In this document: positions 1-8,058 of the stretch, piece after piece
Layout of the letters: each line of letters opens with the position of its first letter
Position numbering within the stretch: the stretch's first letter is position 1
NCBI RefSeq assembly: GCF_009618275.1
Contig: NZ_WIAD01000054.1
Span: forward strand, 1 to 41,297
DNA: 41,297 nucleotides
Source of the DNA: Roseimaritima sediminicola
GTDB lineage: Bacteria > Planctomycetota > Planctomycetia > Pirellulales > Pirellulaceae
Direction of reading: 5' to 3'
Notes under the pieces: model-generated
Told to the model about the DNA's origin: nothing
The model's input: only the letters and a program-made list of their open reading frames with translations
Database searches by the model: none
Translations under genes and position numbers: made by a program

Positions 1-175
1 AAGCATCAACAGCCACCAGCATGTTCAAAACAGATGGAAACTGCCAACCCGAGAGATACTAGGGGAGAAAACGTTACATTCTATCGTTCCGAGCCGCACA
101 TAGAATCCGCCGGAGTCAGGAGGCTTGATACCTCCCTCTTCTGCGCAGTAGTCGCTTGGGTGTCGCCGGAATCGA

Positions 176-199
176 CACAGGCTGGAAGCCTATGCCACT
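176..199. repeat. Dispersed 24-bp repeat, single copy
   Basis: The unit starts CACAGGCTGG and ends TATGCCACT. It is identical to the unit present four times in tandem at 14446-14550, and a variant occurs at 11261-11285. It lies just beyond the stop codon of the TolC-like gene, in a 207-bp leader where I see no gene. Confidence 0.8.
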
Positions 200-207
200 A
201 GGGTATG

Positions 208-1947
208 CTAAGGTTGCAACGCTTCGCTGGACTGGTAGCCCAGGGCGGCGGCGTAGTCGGCCGCGGCCACGTGGTAGTCGTACAGGGCTGCGACGCGATC
301 GACCGCCGCTTCGACCGTCTGCTGTTCGCGCAGATTCAAGTTGAACAGCGTACTCTGACCGGCTTCGTACAGCCGCTGCTCGGCGGCTTGCATCCGCTGG
401 GCCAACTCCAGCCCTTCGCTGGTTTGCTCGACGCGCTGGGCGGCGGCCAGCAGAGCGGCGTGGGCGACCTCCGCTTCGATCGTGATCTTCTCCGCGGCGA
501 ACTGGGTCTTGGCCTGTACCTGAGCCAGTTTGCCCCGCAGCTGCCGGGCTTTGCCCAGAGCTTTGCGTCGCTGGACGGGGACCGCAAACGTGACGGCCGC
601 TTCGATTTCAAATTCGGACTTATCGCGTTTGCTGCTGGTCGGTTCGCCCACGTCCTGAGCGGCCAGCAGCCCGGCGTCCAGCTCGGGCAGGGTTTCGTTG
701 CGGGCCTGTTGCAAGAGGACCATCAACTGTTGCCGGGCCAGCTGAAGCTGCTCCAGTTCCGGACGGTTCCGCTGGGCGAGGGCCAGGTCTGGCGCGTCGC
801 CCCAGGCCTCCGGGGGCAGGGCGTCGGGGAAGGTCGCTCGGGCGGTGTCGATGTCCAGCTCGATCGGTCGCCCGACGTCATCTCGAAGATACAGCGACAG
901 CTTGCTGGCCGCCTGCTGCAGCTTGCGACGGGCGTCGGCGGCTTTGGCACTTCGCGAAAGGATGATTCGCCGGTTGTCGACCAGTTCGATCTCGGCCTTC
1001 TCGCCCAACGACACCTGGCGCTGGAGATAGCTGCGGCGATCGACACCTAACTTCAAAACGCCTTCGGCGATGCGGTAGCCAGCCGCCGCCGCGACCCACT
1101 GCCAGTAAGCGACCGTCGCGTCGCGAACCGAAGCGATCACCATCGCACGGATCTCCGGTTCCACGCGCTGGCGTTCCAGCTGGGCACGCCATAATTCAGC
1201 TCGGTTCGCATCGATCGCTCGATCCTTTGCCAGGGGCACGACAATTCCCGCTTTGAACTCGCCACCCTTATTCGTTTCCCGCTCTCGGTACCACGGTTCG
1301 AACTCACCGCGGCCGATCCGGTATCCGGCAAACACCTGTCCGCCCCAGTAGGTATCTCGTTTAACGCCGATGTTGTGACGGTAGTTCTCGTAGTAGTCCA
1401 GCGGCTGGGATTCACTGGCCGCTTCCAGTTTGTGGTCGAACGCGCCGTTGGCCGCCAGGACTTCGCCGGAAGCGATCGTGCGCGCCGCCAACGACTGCTG
1501 GATCAGCGGGTAATGCCGTCGGACCGACGCGGCCAAGGCCGTCACCGTGGGTGTGGAGATCGGCTGCGGCGTCGAAATCGACTCGACCGTTGTGTCGGCG
1601 GCCCGGTCGTCGAGGGGCTGGACGGAAAGTTCGTCGACGGGTTCGTCGACGGGTTCGTCGGCAGGGATGCGGAGCTGTTCCACAGGACCGTCGACGACGC
1701 CACCGACCGGTTTTGATCCGGTTTCCGGGACGTCCGATACGGCGGGGGCGTCGGGTTTGTAAGCGACCGTGGTGACGGTGGGGGCGACGCCGCCGGTTGT
1801 TGCCGAAGGCGTGCGGTGGTGGTCGGTTTGCGCAGTGAGGCCCGAGGCTAGCGCCTGCGGCTCAGGCACTGCGCGGTGCGGGACGCCGCTTTGGCAGCCC
1901 GATAGGCAGACCGCGATGGTGGCGCAGAGAGAATAAAGAGGACGCAT
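208..1947 (-). CDS. TolC-like outer-membrane efflux lipoprotein
   Basis: This is the probable outer-membrane channel of a tripartite export system. I chose the ATG at 1947 because it begins a lipoprotein signal (MRPLYSLCATIAVCLSGC) whose lipobox LSGC predicts a lipidated cysteine at residue 18. The longer frame to 2007 only adds a leader without signal character. The mature protein (579 aa total) starts with a low-complexity Pro/Val/Asp region containing VDEP repeats, encoded by a 12-bp tandem repeat near 1632-1665. It continues into long Ala/Gln/Arg/Glu-rich amphipathic helices typical of the outer-membrane efflux protein family, including YWQWVAAA and a late EQRLYEAGQSTLFNLNLREQ segment usual for TolC homologues. 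It is the last gene of a minus-strand set after the ABC protein and the HlyD adaptor, 146 bp from the latter. The family assignment is firm. The exported substrate is unknown. Confidence 0.85.
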   Translation of the reverse strand: MRPLYSLCATIAVCLSGCQSGVPHRAVPEPQALASGLTAQTDHHRTPSATTGGVAPTVTTVAYKPDAPAVSDVPETGSKPVGGVVDGPVEQLRIPADEPVDEPVDELSVQPLDDRAADTTVESISTPQPISTPTVTALAASVRRHYPLIQQSLAARTIASGEVLAANGAFDHKLEAASESQPLDYYENYRHNIGVKRDTYWGGQVFAGYRIGRGEFEPWYRERETNKGGEFKAGIVVPLAKDRAIDANRAELWRAQLERQRVEPEIRAMVIASVRDATVAYWQWVAAAAGYRIAEGVLKLGVDRRSYLQRQVSLGEKAEIELVDNRRIILSRSAKAADARRKLQQAASKLSLYLRDDVGRPIELDIDTARATFPDALPPEAWGDAPDLALAQRNRPELEQLQLARQQLMVLLQQARNETLPELDAGLLAAQDVGEPTSSKRDKSEFEIEAAVTFAVPVQRRKALGKARQLRGKLAQVQAKTQFAAEKITIEAEVAHAALLAAAQRVEQTSEGLELAQRMQAAEQRLYEAGQSTLFNLNLREQQTVEAAVDRVAALYDYHVAAADYAAALGYQSSEALQP

Positions 1948-2093
1948 CGGAGAGCCAGAGAGGAAAACAGCACGCTGCACGGCCGCACTTCGCGCGGGCA
2001 TTAGCATGCAATCGGCACAACCCGACCAAGCGGATCAACCGAGCCGCAGCAATCCGCAAAGCCTGCCACCACACAGCAGACTTTAACGACCAG

Positions 2094-3575
2094 CTAAATT
2101 GGAACCTTTGGCGGCTTGCTGGTTTTCTCTTCCTTGGGGAGTTCTCCAACGGCATCGAGCGACTGCGGGAAACCATTCATTCTTCGCCAGACCTCGTATC
2201 CCAGCGACACCTGGTCCAGCTGGACCCAGGCATTTACGCGGCCGCCCTGTCGCAAGTAGGGATACTCCGGCCAGGGCTCGCTTTCGGGGTCCGGGACAAC
2301 GACCACCCGAAATCTTCCGGTACCGTTGTCCGTGGCATCGACCAGTGCGACCTGACCGCCAAAAGTGCCCACCGCCACGCTGGGCCAGCCCGAGAGTTGT
2401 ACCGCCGGCCAACCTTCGAATTGCAGCCGCACGTGACTGCCCGGTTTGACCAGAGGAGCGTCGTTGCCCGAAACCCACACCTGCGCCGCGGGGTTCTCGG
2501 TCTGAGGCACGATCCGGCACAATTGATCACCGGGTTTGACGATCGAGGAGGAATCGACGACGGCCAGGTTCATCACGTAGCCGTCGCGCGGAGCCCGCAC
2601 TTCCTGAGTCTGCTGGACGGCCAGCTTGCGTTGTTGATCGATCAACTTGGTTTGTTTTTGGTTGATCTCCTCGGACGTCTTGTTGATATCGATCTCGGCC
2701 TTGCCCACGTCGGCTTTGGCCTTTTCCAATTCCGAAGCGACCTTGTTGATTTTCGCTTCCCATTCCTGGCGTTTGGCTTCGCGTTCGCGGCGTTTGCCTT
2801 CGAGTCCGTTGCGGGCGTTTTCGATCTCCTGCTGGGCCACCTGGACGTTGGCTTCGGCGTCCCGATACTTTTGCTCGCTCTCCTGAGCCTTCAGCTGCGA
2901 CTCGATACCTTCCTGGAAAAGCTGCTGTTTGCGTTCGAAATCAATCTGCAGTTGCCAGCGTTTGGCTTCGGCGGCGGCCAACTTGCTCTGTTGCGCCGCG
3001 AGTTTGTTGGCGGCTTGTTCGACAAAGCGGTCGTAGGCGGCCACCAATTCGTCGCGGGCCGAGCGCATGGCGGCCAGTTCGTCGCGAGTGACCTGGACGA
3101 TCCGCAGGTTGTTCTCCTTCAGCTCGCGGCTGCGCTGCAAACGTTCCTGGGCGACGGCCAGCTCGGCCTGCGCATTGGCGACCTGTTGTTCGAGGCGGGA
3201 AAGGTACAGCGGGTCTTGATCCTCGATGCGAAACAGCAGCTGGCCTTTGGTAACGTAGGCGTTCTCGGCGACCCCTTCGCCGCGCTCGGCAATCCGCCCC
3301 TTGACCGGCGCTTCGATCGTCTGCGGTCTTTCAAAGGGATCAAACGCGACGACCGCCCCCGCTCCCCGGATCGACTGCTGCCACGGAGCCCACAGCATCG
3401 CCACAGTGGTCAGGATCAGCAGGACGACCAGCAAGCGGCCCAGACGGCGGACCGAACGCGTCACGCGGGCCAACCGCAGCGCCGGGAATTTTTCTTCCTC
3501 ATACTCGTTCCAAACCGTGGTCCGAGCGGACCGTCGGTGGAGCAGGCGTAGGCCGTGGGGTCGACTTCGTTTCAT
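2094..3575 (-). CDS. HlyD-family membrane fusion protein (periplasmic adaptor)
   Basis: This adaptor links an inner-membrane ABC exporter to an outer-membrane channel. The start at 3575 overlaps the stop of the upstream ABC gene by four bases (ATGA), which argues against the longer open frame reaching 3893. The 493-aa product has a basic N-terminus, one membrane segment at about residues 46-63, a biotinyl/lipoyl-like half motif (IEAPVKGRIAERGEGVAENAYVTKGQLLFRI), and about 190 residues of Lys/Glu/Gln-rich coiled coil (roughly 130-320). The second lipoyl half follows (VRAPRDGYVMNLAVVDSSSIVKPGDQL), then a C-terminal beta-barrel region (VWVSGNDAPLVKPGSHVRLQFEGWPAVQ). All of this is classic for the family. 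The overlap implies translational coupling with the ABC protein. Confidence 0.9.
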   Translation of the reverse strand: MKRSRPHGLRLLHRRSARTTVWNEYEEEKFPALRLARVTRSVRRLGRLLVVLLILTTVAMLWAPWQQSIRGAGAVVAFDPFERPQTIEAPVKGRIAERGEGVAENAYVTKGQLLFRIEDQDPLYLSRLEQQVANAQAELAVAQERLQRSRELKENNLRIVQVTRDELAAMRSARDELVAAYDRFVEQAANKLAAQQSKLAAAEAKRWQLQIDFERKQQLFQEGIESQLKAQESEQKYRDAEANVQVAQQEIENARNGLEGKRREREAKRQEWEAKINKVASELEKAKADVGKAEIDINKTSEEINQKQTKLIDQQRKLAVQQTQEVRAPRDGYVMNLAVVDSSSIVKPGDQLCRIVPQTENPAAQVWVSGNDAPLVKPGSHVRLQFEGWPAVQLSGWPSVAVGTFGGQVALVDATDNGTGRFRVVVVPDPESEPWPEYPYLRQGGRVNAWVQLDQVSLGYEVWRRMNGFPQSLDAVGELPKEEKTSKPPKVPI

Positions 3576-5698
3576 GACTCTCTCCCAGTCAACGAGGCAG
3601 CCAGACCGGGCGAGGGCAGCGGAGTCAGCTCGACCGTTCGCGGCATCCGGTCGGCGATGTCGCGGCGTCCGGTGGCCAGAACCACGGTCCAGGCTTGCTG
3701 CGGATCCAGCACAGCAGCAAGGACCGTATCGAGTTGTTCGTCGGGTAAGGCATCCAGCGTGGCATCGATCAACAACAGCTTGGGTTTGGTCGCGATCGCG
3801 CGGGCCAACATCAACAGCCGCTGCTGGCCACCGGTCAGCGGCGCGGCCGCGGCGGTCAGCGGCGTCGCCAGGCCCTGGGGCAGGTCCAGACAAGTCTCCA
3901 GCAATCCCACGGCTTCCAACGCGGCCAGGGTCTCCTTGGTGCCCAGCTCGCGGCGGCGGAGGTGAACGTTGTCGGCCAGCGTCCCATCGAAGATCTCGGG
4001 TTCGGCCGTCAGGGCCACGGCATCACGCAGCACATCCGGACGAAGATCCGTGGGTTCCAAGCCCGACAACGTAACCCGCCCCGCCTGGGGTTTGCTCGCA
4101 CCATACAACACCTGACACAGCGCCGACTTTCCCGAATTCGACCGCCCATACAACGCGACGCGTTCTCCCGCCGAGATCTGCAGGTGCAGGCCTTCGGAGG
4201 CCAGCCCCTCGACGCCAGCGATCTGCGTGTTCTTCAGCGCCACGCGGATGCCCTCCGCTTCGGAGGTTAGCGCCAGCATGCCGTCGTGATGCTCCAGCGG
4301 CAAATCAAACAAGATCCCCAGTTTGTCGATCGCCGCTACAAGATCGTAGAAGCCCTCGAGATGTTTTCCGATCTTGGCCATCGAAGCCAAAATCATCGAC
4401 ACGATCAGCTCCGCCGCGACCAGCTGGCCCAGAGACAACTGGTCGCGAATCACGAGCCAGCCGCCACCGCCCAACAGAATCGTGCCGGCAATCGCCTGCA
4501 AGGCGAGCACAAACACGATCTGCCGAAACAGCACGCGGAAATGAGCCCGGCGGTGGCGGAGATAGCTGGTGGCCAGCAGGTTCGCGTGGTCGGCGGCAAA
4601 CTCCGCGCCGCCCTCGGCCTTGAAGGCGGTCGGACAGCGGGTGAGATCCTCAAACCAGGCCTGGAGCCGAAACTTGTACTTCGACTCGTCGATCCCCGTG
4701 CGGATCGCCCCTCGGCCAAGCACGACCAACCCCGTCGTGACCAACCCCAGCAACAACACGTCGAAACCCAGCAGCCAGGGATGGTAAGAGGCCAATACGG
4801 TCATCCCCACAAGCGTCGCCAGGACGATGTTCACACCGTCGAGCAGCAACTGGGCCACAACCTTCTGCATCGTGGCGACCGCCAAAAAACGATTGGCCAG
4901 CTCCGGTGCGTAGGCGCCGTCCAAGCGAGCGTGGTCGATACCGGGCAGGCGATGCGCAAAGTCGGCCGAGACGCGAGCGAACAGTCGACGCTGGATGATT
5001 TCGGCAACGTAGGTCTGCATCGCTCGCATCGATCCAGCAAACGCTAGAAAACCGAACAGGATCGCTGCCAACACCACGACCGGTTGCAACATTCGGCCAA
5101 ACGCGATCGTGTTGACGAGCGTTTCCACTGCGATCGGCACCGATAGACTCAGCACACTCGCAAAGAACGCGAACAGCAGCACCAACCAGATGTCGTTCCA
5201 TTCGGGCTGCAGCAGCCGCAGCAGGCGGGTCAGCGGCCGCTCGGCCAACCGTTCGCCTGCCCCGGCCTCGAAGTGCTCCGCATGCGTCACGACCAACCAC
5301 CGCTGCGGGGCCGGAGAGGCCTCCCGTGCGGCTCTCAAATGGGCCGTCGAGATCCGCCGCCGTTCATCGATCTCTCCTTCGGCAACGTGCTTGCGGCCCA
5401 GCAGGATCAGGGGCCCGTCATCGGGTCGCCACAGCCCCACCACGGTCGCTCCATCGTCGGCCAGACGCCGCGCAGCTTCCAGCTCCAAGTCGGCTTCGAT
5501 GACGCGAAGATTCAGACTCCGACAAGCCTCGGTCAACCACTTGGCCCAGTGCTCCGGCTCGCTTCCGGGCCAAGCCGTCCGGGCTTCGCGAACCAATTGC
5601 TCGGCCTGCAAATGTTCGATCGCCGACTCGCACTCGCGACTGATTCGCACCAGCACGCCGGGCAATGTCGACAGCGAAGAAGGGGGTTCGGCGATCAT
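3572..5698 (-). CDS. Type I-like ABC exporter with degenerate ATP-binding domain
   Basis: This 708-aa half-transporter has an N-terminal cytoplasmic domain (about 1-160) resembling the non-catalytic C39-like domain of HlyB/PrtD-type exporters. A six-helix membrane domain follows (about 165-450; first helix WLVLLFAFFASVLSLSVPIAV), then an ATP-binding domain (about 480-690). Walker A is intact (GRSNSGKS, near 517) and the signature is LTGGQ (near 620). Three catalytic positions look lost. The Q-loop reads LTAEPEIF instead of having Gln. The Walker B stretch LLLID is followed by A instead of the catalytic Glu. The switch His is Gly in LATGRRD. ATP binding therefore looks possible, but hydrolysis in the usual way is doubtful. 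The gene is coupled to the HlyD gene and 39 bp downstream of a winged-helix regulator, suggesting one operon. Confidence 0.85.
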   Translation of the reverse strand: MIAEPPSSLSTLPGVLVRISRECESAIEHLQAEQLVREARTAWPGSEPEHWAKWLTEACRSLNLRVIEADLELEAARRLADDGATVVGLWRPDDGPLILLGRKHVAEGEIDERRRISTAHLRAAREASPAPQRWLVVTHAEHFEAGAGERLAERPLTRLLRLLQPEWNDIWLVLLFAFFASVLSLSVPIAVETLVNTIAFGRMLQPVVVLAAILFGFLAFAGSMRAMQTYVAEIIQRRLFARVSADFAHRLPGIDHARLDGAYAPELANRFLAVATMQKVVAQLLLDGVNIVLATLVGMTVLASYHPWLLGFDVLLLGLVTTGLVVLGRGAIRTGIDESKYKFRLQAWFEDLTRCPTAFKAEGGAEFAADHANLLATSYLRHRRAHFRVLFRQIVFVLALQAIAGTILLGGGGWLVIRDQLSLGQLVAAELIVSMILASMAKIGKHLEGFYDLVAAIDKLGILFDLPLEHHDGMLALTSEAEGIRVALKNTQIAGVEGLASEGLHLQISAGERVALYGRSNSGKSALCQVLYGASKPQAGRVTLSGLEPTDLRPDVLRDAVALTAEPEIFDGTLADNVHLRRRELGTKETLAALEAVGLLETCLDLPQGLATPLTAAAAPLTGGQQRLLMLARAIATKPKLLLIDATLDALPDEQLDTVLAAVLDPQQAWTVVLATGRRDIADRMPRTVELTPLPSPGLAASLTGRES

Positions 5699-5737
5699 AG
5701 GCGCAAACTCAAAACGAGTATCAGCCGCCCGCCGGGG

Positions 5738-6139
5738 CTAGCTTCGATTGACCAACTGCAGCACCTGCCCGATCGTGCAGTGGGACTCTACGGGATGCCG
5801 CAAGTGCTCCGCGTCGATGATCTTGTAGTGATTGCGCCGCCCGACGCGTTCACGCTTCAGGTATCCTTCCTCCTCCAGCTCCTGGACGATCCGCTGCACC
5901 GCCCGCTCGGTGATCCCTACCCGCAGGGCGACCTCGCGAAGCACCAGATCGGGCTCGGAGTCCAGCACGATCAGCACGTGCGCATGGTTGGTCAGGAAAG
6001 TCCAGGGCACCGCCGCCCCGCTGCGGTTCGTCTCCGCCGCCCCGCTGCGGTTCGTCTCCGCGGCTCGGGCCGGCTGGCCACCGGAGCCTTTGGGCAACGC
6101 CCCGCGCCGTCCTCGCTTGCTGGTTTTCATGTCTCGCAC
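5738..6139 (-). CDS. MarR-type winged-helix transcriptional regulator
   Basis: The 133-aa protein has a basic, Ala-rich N-terminal tail and a winged helix-turn-helix at about residues 45-115 (WTFLTNHAHVLIVL, LREVALRVGITERAVQRIVQELEEEGYLKRERVGRRNHYKI). The recognition helix is GITERAVQRIV and the wing contains the ERVGRRNHY hairpin, as in small MarR-like regulators. The tail carries an exact eight-residue duplication (AETNRSGA twice), produced by a 24-bp tandem repeat. An in-frame ATG at residue 4 (6130) is an equally good start. It lies directly upstream of, and in the same direction as, the ABC-HlyD-TolC genes, so it may be the first gene of that operon and control it. The dyad at 6208-6245 is the obvious candidate operator. 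The effector is unknown. Confidence 0.75.
   Translation of the reverse strand: MRDMKTSKRGRRGALPKGSGGQPARAAETNRSGAAETNRSGAAVPWTFLTNHAHVLIVLDSEPDLVLREVALRVGITERAVQRIVQELEEEGYLKRERVGRRNHYKIIDAEHLRHPVESHCTIGQVLQLVNRS
6011..6058. repeat. 24-bp perfect tandem duplication inside regulator gene
   Basis: Two exact 24-bp copies (6011-6034 and 6035-6058; unit begins CGCCGCCCCG) lie in the N-terminal tail of the winged-helix regulator. They add eight residues without changing frame. The site looks like a slippage-prone repeat that could vary in number between strains. Confidence 0.85.
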
Positions 6140-6207
6140 CGGGTTCTACGAAGCCTCCCCAACCACCACCGGCCTCTCCAACCACCAGCGGCAACAAGCG
6201 AATACTA

Positions 6208-6245
6208 ATACACGAAACGAAAGTCGTCAATTAATTATCGTGTAT
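6208..6245. promoter_or_regulatory. Inverted repeat, candidate operator upstream of winged-helix regulator
   Basis: The arms ATACACGA (6208-6215) and TCGTGTAT (6238-6245) are perfectly complementary, separated by 22 bp of mostly AT-rich sequence. The dyad lies 69-106 bp upstream of the regulator start and just past the end of the ArsC-like gene. Promoter-proximal placement suggests an autoregulatory operator. A transcript hairpin ending the upstream gene is the alternative. Confidence 0.45.
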
Positions 6246-6247
6246 CG

Positions 6248-6880
6248 TCAAGCCTGCTGCATCGCGAACAGCATTTCGCGGCAGATTTGGCGGGAGCGCC
6301 GGTCGTAGACGGCCGACTCCTCGGGCGTGTCGTCGGCGTCCTTGGGATCCTTGTAGCGGATCGGCAGACGCAGCTCACAGCCGGGCACGATGGGGCAGGC
6401 ATCGTCGGCACTCGAGCAGGTCATCACGGCGCAGTAACCCGACGAGGGATTGGGCGCTTCGTCGTAGACCTTGGAAAAACACACCAGCGGATCGGCGCCT
6501 GCGGCGTAGTGCACCTGATAAACCGGATTGGTGGAGTTGGCATCGTCGGTCTCGACGCGGAAGCCGCTGCGCCGCAGGCTGTCGACCACGCGCGGATTCA
6601 TGGCCGTCGCTTCGGTGCCGCCGGAGAAGGTCTGTACACCAGAGAGTCCTACCGCGTCGGCAGCGACCCGGGCCCAGATCTGCGAGAGGTGACTGCGGCG
6701 GGAATTGTGCGTGCAGATAAAGGTCAACCGAGCCGCGTCGCCGGCAGCCAGACGGTCCTGCACGTAGCGGCCGAGCTGCTTCAGTTCGGTTCTCCTAGCC
6801 GAGGAGATCTTGTCGAACTCGGCCTCCCGCGCGGCGAGGAACCGCGACAATTCGGGAAACAGTTCCAGCGGCGTGTTCAT
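6248..6880 (-). CDS. Low-molecular-weight phosphatase / arsenate reductase-like protein
   Basis: The 210-aa protein carries the signature loop of low-molecular-weight protein tyrosine phosphatases and ArsC-type arsenate reductases. The phosphate-binding CX5R-S is visible as C56-THNSR-R62-S63 within FICTHNSRRSHLSQ, following a hydrophobic strand. Further conserved pieces are FSGGTEATAMNPRVVDSLRRSGF, and a C-terminal segment with clustered Cys and Asp (VMTCSSADDACPIVPG) where the family has its Asp loop and redox cysteines. It has about 50 extra N-terminal residues compared with minimal ArsC. No arsenite pump or ArsR is visible in the window, so the substrate (arsenate or a phosphotyrosine protein) cannot be decided. 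A metallophosphoesterase lies upstream on the same strand with a 33-bp gap. Confidence 0.7.
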   Translation of the reverse strand: MNTPLELFPELSRFLAAREAEFDKISSARRTELKQLGRYVQDRLAAGDAARLTFICTHNSRRSHLSQIWARVAADAVGLSGVQTFSGGTEATAMNPRVVDSLRRSGFRVETDDANSTNPVYQVHYAAGADPLVCFSKVYDEAPNPSSGYCAVMTCSSADDACPIVPGCELRLPIRYKDPKDADDTPEESAVYDRRSRQICREMLFAMQQA

Positions 6881-6913
6881 GCTGCTTACCTTGTGTTGTT
6901 CAGATGCATCTCT

Positions 6914-7837
6914 TCAGGGGTCCGGCTCGGCGTCCACCGAGGGCGAACGGCTCCACTGGTAATTGTCCTGTTGGCGGAAACCGGTCAGGCGAATCGTACC
7001 GTCGGCGGCCGCTTCCAACAACGAGTAGCCGTTGTTCTCGGCGCCGGAGCCTTCAACCATGGCCACCAGGGTGCAGTAATGGATGCCGCCGATCTCGTTT
7101 AGATCGTTGCGGTGACTGTGCCCCTGGAACACGGCTCGCACCTTGCCGGAGGCTTCCAGAATCTTGCGCACCGCGGCGTTGTTCTTGACGCCATGGCTAT
7201 TGCTGACGTCCAGCCGCTGGTGGGCGAACACGACCACGTGCTTGTCGGTGGCCGCCAGGTCCGCGGCCAACCACTCCAGTTCCGCCGGCGGGATGTTGGC
7301 GTCGGTCCAGACAAAATTCTTTCGCTGGTAGGGCTGGCCGTCGCTGCGGAAGCAGGCGTCGAGGACCACGAAGTGAAAGCCGCCGCGGTCGAACGAGTAG
7401 TACGACTTGGCCTGTCCGACCTCACCCAGAAACTCCGCTTTGGTCAGCGTGTCGACACAGTGGTTGCCCAGCACGTAGTGTCGCTGCGAACAGATCTTGG
7501 CGAACGCTGTGTTGACGGTCTTCAAGTACCGCTGTTCGGTCGCGACCGAATCGGCAGCATCGATCAAATCGCCCAGTTCGACGAGGAAGTCCGGCTCGTC
7601 CCGGGCGAATTGCCGAGCGGCTTCGTCCAGCTTGTTCAGCGTTTGCCGGTAGTGACGCGATCCGCCGGGCGGTTTATCGGCGTGGTGCAGATCGGTCACG
7701 AGGCCCAGCCGGACCGAGGGCGCGTCGGCCGCAGCCAGCGAGGCGACCGGCGACAGCGACGCGGCGGCCAGAACAAGAGTGCCGTTTTCCAGAAAGGCTC
7801 GGCGGCCGAGCCGTCGAAGGGGCCGGGGATGGTTCAT
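6914..7837 (-). CDS. Tat-exported calcineurin-like metallophosphoesterase
   Basis: The N-terminus has a twin-arginine signal (RRLGRRAFLENG followed by a hydrophobic LVLAAASLSPVASLAAADA), so the enzyme is probably exported folded. The metal-binding motifs appear in family order: DLHH (D-x-H), GDLIDAAD, GNHC (GNH), VVFAHQRLD, and GHSHRND (GH-x-H). These define the dinuclear-metal phosphoesterase fold. The length of 307 aa is normal for a single-domain member. The substrate cannot be inferred. It precedes the phosphatase-like gene on the same strand, and the two could be co-transcribed. Confidence 0.85.
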   Translation of the reverse strand: MNHPRPLRRLGRRAFLENGTLVLAAASLSPVASLAAADAPSVRLGLVTDLHHADKPPGGSRHYRQTLNKLDEAARQFARDEPDFLVELGDLIDAADSVATEQRYLKTVNTAFAKICSQRHYVLGNHCVDTLTKAEFLGEVGQAKSYYSFDRGGFHFVVLDACFRSDGQPYQRKNFVWTDANIPPAELEWLAADLAATDKHVVVFAHQRLDVSNSHGVKNNAAVRKILEASGKVRAVFQGHSHRNDLNEIGGIHYCTLVAMVEGSGAENNGYSLLEAAADGTIRLTGFRQQDNYQWSRSPSVDAEPDP

Positions 7838-8003
7838 GCTTGCTCCAAGTAATAACTATTTTCCGTAGCTGAAACGCGCCAGAGTTTGGACCTTCCATGA
7901 TAACACCCGCAAAGTCGGGCGACTTCAAGCAAGCCCGCGTGGTGGCACCGTCGCCCAAGGAGACGCCGGGGAAACGCTCGCCGAGGTTCTTCCATCTTCG
8001 GCG

Positions 8004-8022
8004 TCACGCCATAAAGGCGTGA
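8004..8022. promoter_or_regulatory. Short perfect hairpin upstream of GH5-like gene
   Basis: TCACGCC, loop ATAAA, GGCGTGA forms a perfect 7-bp stem. It lies 37 bp before the start codon of the glycoside hydrolase, in the 221-bp intergenic region between divergently transcribed genes. It could be an operator or a 5' leader hairpin. It is not followed by a T tract in either direction. Confidence 0.35.
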
Positions 8023-8058
8023 TACAATCTCGGCATCCGCTCCACTTGGAGGTTTTCC

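Noticed and set aside
205-1050. Long plus-strand reading frame (281 codons) opposite the TolC-like gene
   Set aside because: It is the antisense shadow of a well-supported efflux gene in GC-rich DNA. It has no ribosome site and no recognisable domain.
2397-3551. Plus-strand reading frame of 384 codons opposite the HlyD-like gene
   Set aside because: It is rich in Phe/Leu/Gly because it is antisense to a Lys/Glu/Gln coiled coil. The minus-strand adaptor has all family motifs.
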